DNA of 11,425 nt from Saccoglossus kowalevskii (Eukaryota; Hemichordata; Enteropneusta; Harrimaniidae): contig NW_003156739.1 of the NCBI RefSeq assembly GCF_000003605.2, positions 106,267-117,691 of the forward strand, written 5' to 3'. The position numbers were made by a program, and so were the translations under genes. Each line of letters opens with the position of its first letter. Position 1 is the stretch's first letter. Below, piece by piece: positions 9,101-11,425 of this stretch. A model generated the notes under the pieces. The model saw only the letters and a program-made list of their open reading frames with translations. It had not been told where the DNA came from and did no database searches.

Positions 9101-10033
9101 AATGTGTTCTATGCTAAATTTTACTGACTGGGTTTTAATTTAGTGCATTGAAATAAGCAAAATAAAACTCAGTGAATAATTAATCCTTTTACAGTACTTT
9201 ATCATATTTACAATATGTGTGTATCTCCACAGTGCATGAAATACTAGGACAGACACATACTTTGGCGTCACATACTGAAGGTTGTCCGGATCTTCAGGGT
9301 TCATATCCGATAACTACTGAGTGTGTGCATTTTCAGAATCATTATTCAGTGCCTTCTTGTGAATTGGGGAAATTAAATATCAAAAATGAGCAGAACTGCT
9401 ACACAAGTCATTGGCGTAAAATAGAACACTATGGCGTCAGCAAAATTATGTTTGATATGTTTGCCTTCAGTTTTATTCTTGACTGTGAAAATATGCAAGG
9501 GAATAATATATGATCGCACGATATTTTCTGTTGCAAGTACCACTTAAATAATGTAGCAGCCTGGGAATTTTAAAATTATCCATTAAATATGCAAATGATA
9601 CAAATAAATACACATGTGCAACTATTAAATATGAAAGTGAAAATATTAAATATGCAAATGCAACTATTAAACATGCATTTATGAAACTTGCATATATAAA
9701 TACAACTATTAAATATGCAAATTAAACTATTAAAGATGTAACTGTAAATGCCAATAAGCAAGTGAAATGTAGATATGCAAATAAAACTAATAAATATGCA
9801 AAGAAAATTATTAAATATACAAAGAAAAACATTTCGAGTGAAAATAAAGTATTGATCCATTACCTTTCTTCACCGAATTTGAAATTATACGCCAATGATG
9901 CAATCTGACACATCTTAAGATCCAGAAAATAAAACGGTGGCTTGGACATAACATTCCATGACAATGGTACAAACTTTATCAAATGTGCATGACTGTCCAC
10001 AAGTCCAGGATCCAAGTAAGTATGTAAATTCAT
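6..10033 (-). CDS. LRR protein gene, eleven coding exons, 3' end outside window
   Basis: Minus-strand gene rebuilt by hand from GT..AG junctions. Coding segments, 5' to 3': 10033-9864, 8801-8646, 7725-7620, 7157-7074, 5741-5673, 5582-5451, 4625-4518, 4238-4108, 2221-2156, 1606-1507 and about 117-6. All junction phases agree and no stop occurs over about 411 codons. Residues about 73-275 form some eight short SDS22-type LRRs with cores such as LDLSLNDLSVLD, INLSHNFIRKLEGLDN, LNLGMNELRTLNGL and LHLNNNV, closed by LHLYGNP ... VQILDG, the usual LRR cap. Residues about 276-341 are charged and helical. There is no signal peptide or membrane segment, so the protein is probably cytosolic. LRR arrays of this kind bind protein partners; members include PP1 regulators and ciliary or centrosomal proteins. 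I do not recognise the orthologue, and no stop codon or polyadenylation site is in view. Confidence 0.88.
118..139 (-). promoter_or_regulatory. Tandem (NAGNAG) splice acceptor beside an 18-bp palindrome
   Basis: Minus-strand TAGCAG offers two AG acceptors three bases apart (122-121 and 119-118). Either keeps the frame of exon 11; they differ by one CAG codon. The sequence just upstream, TAGTGTTTTAAAACACTA at 122-139, is a perfect 18-bp palindrome that includes the first AG. A nine-base-pair helix without loop is unlikely in RNA, but dimeric or cruciform pairing is possible in DNA. Confidence 0.5.
140..650. other. Intron 10, distal part, no gene seen
   Basis: AT-rich, low-complexity sequence with many A and T runs. 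I see no conserved coding pattern on either strand, no paired splice sites giving a plausible exon and no clear repeat structure. Confidence 0.5.
652..859. mobile_element. MITE copy A, TACTGTAAA termini
   Basis: The element begins TACTGTAAAATACTTT and ends AAAGTATTCTACAGTA. The inverted repeats continue inward for about 45 bases with small gaps, sharing TGGAATTAATTTTC on the left and its complement on the right. It has no coding capacity, so it is a non-autonomous inverted-repeat element. Its termini match copies B-E here, but its inner sequence is a different subfamily. No target-site duplication is unambiguous. Confidence 0.7.
1012..1440. repeat. Degenerate interspersed repeat, two to three diverged units
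   Basis: Similar stretches recur in order: ATGTATGTGTAAAGTTTGAA near 1033 with CTGTATGTGTGAAGTTGAAT near 1375, CAGTCCAG near 1059 with CTGCCCAG near 1400, and AAAATGGCCA near 1112 with AAAATGGCCA near 1294. They look like diverged units of a repeat about 180 bases long. The minus-strand 90-codon frame at 1177-1449 runs through this repeat and has no domain pattern. Confidence 0.4.
1507..1606 (-). CDS. Exon 10: acidic and proline-containing segment, residues 341-374
   Basis: The acceptor is TCTATTGGTAG (AG at 1608-1607) and the donor CGG|GTAAGA at 1507/1506. The 100 bases complete a split arginine codon and end in phase 0. The peptide YLDHVSSDDVYRIDDSYLQD is acidic, followed by TAFKPYIPKPWTR, which is proline- and aromatic-rich. 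It looks like an extended linker or a short binding motif. I know of no domain that matches. Confidence 0.85.
1607..2155. other. Intron 9, short shared repeat only
   Basis: AT-rich intron between exons 10 and 9. The only structure I see is at 1718-1779, a stretch around GGCACACTGTAACTTATGG. It matches 6290-6350 (GGCACGCTGTAACTTATGG) in the same orientation, with more loosely similar sequence to either side. This marks a dispersed repeat family of unknown type. Confidence 0.5.
2156..2221 (-). CDS. Exon 9: helical segment, residues 319-340
   Basis: The acceptor is GATTATTTTGCAG (AG at 2223-2222) and the donor AG|GTGAGA at 2156/2155. At 66 bases it is the smallest exon; its first G completes an ATG codon split with exon 8 and it ends in phase 2. 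The peptide SIKEQHGDYEQRMKRDLNAC continues the charged helical character of exon 8, so the two probably form one helix of about 60 residues. The exon is supported by frame continuity, both splice sites and composition, although it is too short for open-frame length alone to show it. Confidence 0.83.
2488..2688. mobile_element. MITE copy B, TACTGTAAA termini
   Basis: The termini are TACTGTAAA at the left and TTTACAGTA at the right. The inner inverted repeats share TTCACTGGGTTT near both ends, and the whole element is close to self-complementary. It has no open frame. Read on the minus strand it aligns along its full length with copy C at 9002-9196, including the central AATTCACGGTTTTATCATTT. 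The two are therefore recent relatives in opposite orientation. Confidence 0.82.
2791..3240 (+). mobile_element. tRNA-derived SINE
   Basis: The head reads like a tRNA. TGGTAGCATAGTGG at 2796-2809 matches a pol III A box and AGTTCAAATCC at 2842-2852 matches a B box; a CGT triplet stands where the anticodon would be, so a threonine tRNA ancestor is possible. About 390 bases of non-tRNA body follow, less AT-rich than the flanks. It has an internal A-run near 3156-3163 and an A-rich end after CTGGCACAAAAAATA. The last 110 bases are repeated at 7446-7560. The body's short open frames have no domain. The SINE family was not recognised, and its right boundary is approximate. Confidence 0.72.
3296..3432. 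mobile_element. MITE copy E, diverged TACTGTAAA element
   Basis: The right end reads, on the minus strand, TACTGTAAAATACTTAATTT and then TAGCTGGAATACTTTGC, close to the left end of copy A. The left end TACTGCAAAG is diverged and pairs poorly with it. The right terminus is therefore better supported than the left. It lies just right of the SINE tail. Short plus-strand open frames across it are not genes. Confidence 0.5.
3552..3733. mobile_element. pogo/Tigger-like MITE with TA target duplication
   Basis: CACTGTAACCTCAATATAAT starts at 3554, and the right end reads, on the minus strand, CACTGTAGCCTCGTTATAAC. Both are flanked by TA (3552-3553, 3732-3733). The CAGT-type end followed by ACCTCRTTATAACGAA is the terminal pattern of pogo/Tigger relatives in the Tc1/mariner superfamily, which duplicate TA on insertion. 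At 178 bases it lacks a transposase. Similar TATAATGAACA motifs recur inside, in both directions. Confidence 0.78.
3734..4107. other. Intron 8, end nearest exon 8, nothing found
   Basis: AT-rich sequence between the pogo-like element and exon 8. I see no exon, repeat pair or strong inverted repeat in it. Confidence 0.5.
4108..4238 (-). CDS. Exon 8: charged helical segment, residues 276-318
   Basis: The acceptor is CTATTGACAG (AG at 4240-4239) and the donor AT|GTAAGT at 4108/4107. The 131 bases enter in phase 0 and end in phase 2. The peptide begins EVAVEHFGKVNGLKAAARRA and continues YQEQLHFHKREADETIKFLQ, rich in K, R, E, Q and A with no proline. This suggests a long helix or short coiled coil directly after the LRR domain. 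No LRR pattern remains. Partner and function cannot be read from it. Confidence 0.88.
4518..4625 (-). CDS. Exon 7: LRR cap, residues 240-275
   Basis: The acceptor is TTGTTTCTTTAG (AG at 4627-4626) and the donor CCG|GTGAGT at 4518/4517. The 108 bases are phase 0 at both ends. The first residues GNP complete the LHLYGNP signature that ends SDS22-type arrays. FHSTTVQILDGLTL then matches the usual cap pattern of hydrophobic residues ending in LDG. The segment closes with RSPYQPPP, a proline-rich hinge to the helical tail. Two longer open frames overlap this exon on the minus strand; only the one giving VQILDG is coding. Confidence 0.92.
4829..5450. repeat. Minisatellite, about 17 units of ~38 bp, in intron 6
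   Basis: The typical unit is GATTGGCTATCTCACCAAT followed by GACTTAACACAGTCACTCT. About 17 units can be counted, from a partial unit at 4829 to the exon 6 boundary. Units on the left (4829-5060) are diverged monomers. From about 5125 onward, GATTTG and GATTGG units alternate, a dimer-based higher-order pattern, with some units shortened to about 31 bases. Many units carry ATTGG and CCAAT 8 bases apart. The final unit's CAATGACTTAC is the complement of the exon 6 donor GTAAGTCATTG. Confidence 0.93.
5451..5582 (-). CDS. Exon 6: LRR 6-7, residues 196-239
   Basis: The acceptor is GTTTTTTCTAG (AG at 5584-5583) and the donor TAT|GTAAGT at 5451/5450. The 132 bases are phase 0 at both ends. The peptide includes FNLMILDASDNKISD, with an aspartate-rich LRR loop, and ILRGLRRLTELHLY, the start of the last repeat. 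The preceding intron is only 90 bases, the shortest in the gene. The donor lies inside the terminal unit of a 38-bp minisatellite that fills most of the next intron. Confidence 0.93.
5673..5741 (-). CDS. Exon 5: LRR 5, residues 173-195
   Basis: The acceptor is GTTTTTTGTAG (AG at 5743-5742) and the donor CTA|GTAAGT at 5673/5672. The 69 bases are phase 0 at both ends. The peptide LESLNGLQALPKLQELYVQK continues with NRL, so the exon encodes about one repeat. It follows exon 4 after a 1331-base intron. Its composition and LRR spacing match those of exons 3, 4 and 6. Confidence 0.93.
5742..5990. other. Intron 4, distal part, nothing found
   Basis: AT-rich sequence between exon 5 and the foldback at 5995. 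It contains A and T runs only. I see no coding or repeat evidence. Confidence 0.45.
5995..6072. repeat. 31-bp foldback (hairpin) in intron 4
   Basis: The left arm 5995-6025 and right arm 6042-6072 are inverted copies with 27 of 31 positions matching, including uninterrupted ATACCTCAAAGT / ACTTTGAGGTAT, around a 16-base loop. All four differences are transitions. In a plus-strand RNA two become G-U pairs and two A-C; in a minus-strand RNA, the sense of the host gene, the reverse holds. It could be a small foldback element or a miRNA-type hairpin. Neither is shown. Confidence 0.8.
6073..6939. other. Intron 4, central part, one dispersed repeat
   Basis: AT-rich sequence. 6290-6350 belongs to the repeat also found at 1718-1779. 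The remaining open frames on both strands (6443-6779) overlap each other, have no domain pattern and lack convincing splice sites. Confidence 0.45.
6940..6953. promoter_or_regulatory. RFX X-box-like site in intron 4
   Basis: GTTGCCATGACAAC fits the X-box consensus bound by RFX/DAF-19 factors: two half-sites GTTGCC and GACAAC around AT, with one departure from perfect symmetry. Such sites usually lie near the promoters of ciliary genes, whereas this one is intronic and about 3.1 kb downstream of the start codon. Binding is inferred only. Confidence 0.45.
7074..7157 (-). CDS. Exon 4: LRR 4, residues 145-172
   Basis: The acceptor is TTTTCTTTTAG (AG at 7159-7158) and the donor GTG|GTAAGT at 7074/7073. 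The 84 bases are phase 0 at both ends. The peptide is NLGMNELRTLNGLPALRSIT followed by VLHLNNNV, a full LRR and the start of the next. The single-repeat, phase-0 exon could be duplicated without breaking frame. Partial copies of its first half and acceptor lie in tandem at 7246-7400 (separate entry). Confidence 0.93.
7118..7400 (-). repeat. Tandem partial copies of exon 4 with its acceptor
   Basis: The block starting at 7118 (left half of exon 4 sequence on the plus strand, acceptor and about 50 bases of intron 3) recurs at 7246 and, more decayed, at 7364. Offsets are 128 and 118 bases. Copy 2 is almost identical through CCATTAAGTGTTCTCAGTTC and the acceptor, now TTCTAG, up to TTGGCAG. Copy 3 keeps only the exon part and still reads KMNELGALNNLPS on the minus strand. 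Neither copy has the exon's 3' half or donor, so they are exon fragments rather than usable repeats. Confidence 0.88.
7446..7560 (+). mobile_element. 5'-truncated copy of the SINE tail
   Basis: It matches 3128-3238 in the same orientation through CTTGCAATTTGC, GGAGAGACAACAG-like and CTGGCACAAAAA segments, ending in an A-rich tail. The tRNA head and most of the body are missing, as expected for 5'-truncated copies made by LINE machinery. It lies 59 bases left of exon 3, in intron 3. Confidence 0.72.
7620..7725 (-). CDS. Exon 3: LRR 2-3, residues 110-144
   Basis: The acceptor is GGTTCTTCAG (AG at 7727-7726) and the donor CTG|GTATGT at 7620/7619. The 106 bases supply one base to the split arginine codon and end in phase 0. 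The peptide FTGIEVMTHLVFINLSHNFI continues with RKLEGLDNCKDLEEL, a clear SDS22-type repeat. Reading through the donor leaves a 122-codon open frame down to 7338 without LRR pattern until a decayed copy of exon 4 sequence, so splicing at GTATGT is preferred. The next exon resumes with NLGMNEL, completing the repeat exactly. Confidence 0.93.
7726..8190. other. Intron 2, distal part, nothing found
   Basis: AT-rich sequence with short homopolymer runs. I see no gene or repeat in it. Confidence 0.5.
8192..8483. repeat. Diverged tandem duplication, about 160-bp period
   Basis: 8192-8315 and 8354-8483 are two copies. Shared landmarks are TACATAT (8221, 8380), AAACATTGGATTT and ACACAATCCCAG (8281, 8450); the offset grows from 159 to 169 because of small insertions. 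Between them lies a short AAAAATAAAAAATGTTA repetition. The minus-strand frame at 8403-8684 crosses one copy and is not a gene. Confidence 0.72.
8646..8801 (-). CDS. Exon 2: first leucine-rich repeats, residues 57-109
   Basis: The acceptor is TTTTTTTTTCAG at 8804-8802 and the donor CG|GTAAG at 8646/8645. The 156 bases enter and leave in phase 2. The translation contains KCLKLDLSLNDLSVLDNESL, LRR 1 with the LxxLxLxxNxL pattern, and then CRHLDVSLNRLER, which starts LRR 2. The 5' part (SPRSANIIEQPS) is a polar linker between the N-terminal segment and the repeats. A longer open frame on this strand overlaps the left end in another frame and has no LRR pattern. Confidence 0.88.
8802..9001. other. 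Intron 1, distal part
   Basis: No gene is seen. It contains the palindrome AACCATGG.. near 8870 and a short GACAACC / GGTTGTC inverted pair, neither with a clear role. Confidence 0.4.
9002..9196. mobile_element. MITE copy C, TACTGTAAA termini
   Basis: The element runs from TACTGTAAA to TTTACAGTA, with CACTGGGTTTAAATTTTGCT near the left and its approximate complement near the right. It aligns along its length with the reverse complement of copy B, with scattered substitutions and small gaps. It has no open frame. It sits in intron 1, whereas copy B is in intron 8. Confidence 0.82.
9197..9582. other. Intron 1, central part, one open frame without support
   Basis: A plus-strand frame of 98 codons occupies 9217-9513. 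It has no recognisable domain, no suitable splice sites and no promoter. I treat it as chance. Confidence 0.45.
9583..9838. repeat. A/T-rich array with octamer motifs, ~21/63-bp periods
   Basis: Imperfect repeats of ACTATTAAATATGCAAAT are built of about 21-base steps. Four perfect octamers ATGCAAAT (POU/Oct-type) start at 9589, 9652, 9715 and 9775, spaced 63, 63 and 60 bases, which suggests a three-unit higher-order period. The 94-codon minus-strand frame here (repeated CIFNSC-like peptides) is simply the translated repeat. The array ends about 25 bases from the exon 1 donor. Confidence 0.82.
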
Positions 10034-10060
10034 TTTGGTGATTTAGAATTTATGACAAAT
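9864..10060 (-). CDS. Exon 1: 5'UTR end, start codon, residues 1-56
   Basis: The start ATG is at 10033-10031 and begins MNLHTYLDPG. An in-frame TAA lies four codons upstream (TAA ATC ACC AAA ATG), which fixes the start. The 27 untranslated bases before the ATG are preceded by a strong acceptor (TTCTTCTTTTCAG, AG at 10062-10061), so a noncoding leader exon further right is likely. The donor is AG|GTAATG at 9864/9863, and the exon ends in phase 2. The encoded N-terminus has no LRR signature. It is moderately hydrophobic (FVPLSWNVMSKPPFYFLDLK) but lacks a signal peptide or an uninterrupted membrane span. Confidence 0.82.
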
Positions 10061-10274
10061 CTGAAAAGAAGAAAATATGATACTTGTATAATAAAATAAA
10101 TATGTATTGTCAAGAATAATCGGGCCTAATGATCAGTTTCTTGATTGGGGTTTATGTGATCAACTATCATCTGCGTGAAATGGTGAATTCAGCGGTTCTG
10201 CAGGCATAAACATATTCTATCAAGAAGAAATCACAGATACAGGGGGTTAGTAAGACTGTTGACAGTCTTTGGGC

Positions 10275-10282
10275 CTATATAA
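10275..10282. promoter_or_regulatory. TATA-like sequence
   Basis: CTATATAA on the plus strand, or TTATATAG on the minus. On the minus strand it lies about 215 bases upstream of the exon 1 acceptor, so transcription starting below it would leave little room for a leader exon and intron. In AT-rich DNA such matches are frequent. Confidence 0.2.
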
Positions 10283-10346
10283 TTGCGTTTCCTAGACATT
10301 CGAATGCTGAAGGTGTTTGATTGGAAATGCGAACCATTTCACGCGA

Positions 10347-10360
10347 GGGACTTTAGTCCC
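10347..10360. repeat. Short inverted repeat in the 5' flank
   Basis: GGGACTTTAGTCCC has perfect six-base arms around TT and is flanked on both sides by CGAG-type sequence. It lies between exon 1 and the CpG-rich patch. The role is unknown; it may be protein-bound or part of a transcribed leader. Confidence 0.4.
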
Positions 10361-10470
10361 GAGAGAGTGTCCGCAGGTTTCTAGTTGATATAAATAACTC
10401 ATAGTTGATGCTGACACCACGAAATAAATTATATTAACATAATGCATGCAAATTTATTCTAAATGACCCC

Positions 10471-10661
10471 CTGAATGCGTTGGTTGTTCACGTCAAAATT
10501 TGTTTGTGACATGATATCAAAAACTGCTGTGGTCGTGTCGCGATCGCGTATAGTACAGTCAAAACAAACTTTGCGCAAGTCGTGGGCGATCCTAGTAGCT
10601 GATGACCCCTGACCCTTTTCACGATTGGCCACGATAAAATGATAAACATCTGCGCGACTAT
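10471..10661 (-). promoter_or_regulatory. CpG-rich candidate promoter or leader exon region
   Basis: I count about 14 CpG dinucleotides in 190 bases, far denser than the rest of the window. The patch holds CGCGATCGCG (10539-10548), a C/EBP-type palindrome TTGCGCAA (10571-10578), a perfect DR1 nuclear-receptor element TGACCC-C-TGACCC (10603-10615) and a CCAAT box on the minus strand (10628-10624). It lies 410-600 bases upstream of exon 1, on the side where the inferred noncoding leader exon should be. A 68-codon minus-strand frame at 10459-10665 overlaps it. Factor binding is inferred from motifs only. Confidence 0.45.
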
Positions 10662-10720
10662 TCATATTTTTATGTAAGTACCCAGATCTGTTAGGAAATC
10701 TTAACAGTGAACTGCAGCAC

Positions 10721-10764
10721 CGAACACTCGGTCGTGCCTACCATACTTCCTGTCCCAGTGTTCG
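10721..10764. promoter_or_regulatory. Inverted repeat around an ETS-type site
   Basis: CGAACACT (10721-10728) and AGTGTTCG (10757-10764) are perfect eight-base inverted arms 28 bases apart. Between them, ACAGGAAGT on the minus strand (10753-10745) fits an ETS-family site. It is adjacent to the CpG-rich patch and may be part of the same control region. Confidence 0.35.
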
Positions 10765-11187
10765 CAATATATTCACACCTATTATGTTTATACACAATAT
10801 TTAATAATAATAACAGATTAATATTAGGTATGATCAACTGTCGACAGTCAAGGGTTTAGGCATCACAATATTTTATATTTGTTGTTTTATATTCTGTTTG
10901 ATTATGCAAGAAAGATGACATAAAATATGAATTTCACTACACCTTGTCTATTTTATAAATCAAAAAAAAAAAACTTCTATATCATAAATATAAAAATACA
11001 TTTCTTGACTTTATGATCCAAGATGAGAAAAGAAAACTTTTGAAAGTATTGAACAAAAATAATATAATTAATAAAAAAGCCAGATTTATAAAATGCTGCT
11101 TCAAATGCAAAGCCTACAGTGTAAGGATTTTAACAATTTGTCTTTGATTGTACATATAATACTTTTTGAATTATTGACTCTGGATAA
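10765..11187. other. 5' flank, AT-rich, nothing found
   Basis: Poly-A/T-rich sequence upstream of the candidate promoter. I see no open frame, repeat pair or exon in it. Confidence 0.5.
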
Positions 11188-11391
11188 TACTGTAGAACCA
11201 TTTATTTTTACTGACATTTAATTTCACTATTTTTATGTTTTGAGCAATTTTTGCGGGGGTTTAATTTTACAAGCTTGGCGGAGAAACAATGAGTTGTATA
11301 GCTACTCTACATGTTCACATGGATAGCAAATTTTACTCACCAACGGAAATAGCGAAATTAAAACCAGCGAATAGTTAATGCATTTACAGTA
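11188..11391. mobile_element. MITE copy D, TACTGTAAA-type termini
   Basis: The left end is TACTGTAGAA and the right end TTTACAGTA. The inner inverted repeats share TTTAATTTCACTATTT on the left and, on the minus strand, TTTAATTTCGCTATTT on the right. There is no coding capacity. It is related to copies A-C by its termini and general plan, but its centre differs. It is the only copy outside the gene body. Confidence 0.72.
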
Positions 11392-11425
11392 ATTCAGGAC
11401 TTCAATTTGAGAAGAACGGTTACAA

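Noticed and set aside
9217-9513. 98-codon plus-strand frame as a nested gene
   Set aside because: It has no recognisable domain, promoter or splice site; a length of this order can arise by chance in such DNA.
9576-9860. 94-codon minus-strand open frame
   Set aside because: It is the translation of the A/T-rich octamer repeat, and its periodic CIFN-type peptide is a consequence of the DNA repeat.
10275-10282. TATA box as the main promoter
   Set aside because: It is too close to the exon 1 acceptor to leave room for a leader exon and intron, and TATATA strings are frequent here. Kept only as a low-confidence feature.

Overview
The window is AT-rich animal DNA and holds one interrupted gene on the minus strand. 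Reading right to left, eleven coding exons can be spliced on paper with GT..AG junctions and continuous reading frame. They encode an intracellular leucine-rich-repeat (LRR) protein of at least 411 residues whose 3' end lies beyond the left edge. No prokaryotic features are present. Short exons, introns full of inverted-repeat elements, a tRNA-derived SINE and minisatellites point to an invertebrate metazoan. The many short elements ending in TACTGTAAA / TTTACAGTA are, from memory, typical of bivalve and other lophotrochozoan genomes; that placement is an inference.

Gene layout (minus strand): a 5' flank at 10061-11425 with a CpG-rich patch of promoter-like motifs. Exon 1 is at 9864-10060, with the start codon at 10033. 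Exons 2-7 (8646-8801, 7620-7725, 7074-7157, 5673-5741, 5451-5582, 4518-4625) encode about eight SDS22-type LRRs and the capping segment. Exons 8-9 (4108-4238, 2156-2221) encode a charged helical stretch. Exon 10 (1507-1606) is acidic and then proline-rich. Exon 11 (about 6-117) starts at a TAGCAG double acceptor. I do not recognise the orthologue, so no symbol is given. SDS22-type LRRs plus a helical tail are common in ciliary, centrosomal and PP1-regulatory proteins. A good match to an RFX X-box in intron 4 fits a ciliary role but does not prove one.

The introns carry the more unusual structure. There are five copies of a TACTGTAAA-ended inverted-repeat element (652-859, 2488-2688, 3296-3432, 9002-9196, 11188-11391) and a pogo/Tigger-like MITE with TA duplications (3552-3733). 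A tRNA-headed SINE (2791-3240) has a 5'-truncated relative at 7446-7560. A ~38-bp minisatellite of about 17 units (4829-5450) has as its last unit the splice donor of exon 6. A ~21/63-bp array carries octamer motifs (9583-9838) and lies about 25 bp from exon 1. A near-perfect 31-bp foldback (5995-6072) and two partial tandem copies of exon 4 (7246-7400) complete the set.

Most short open frames in the window are chance frames in AT-rich introns or in repeats. The only ones with coding support are those overlapping exons 3 and 7.
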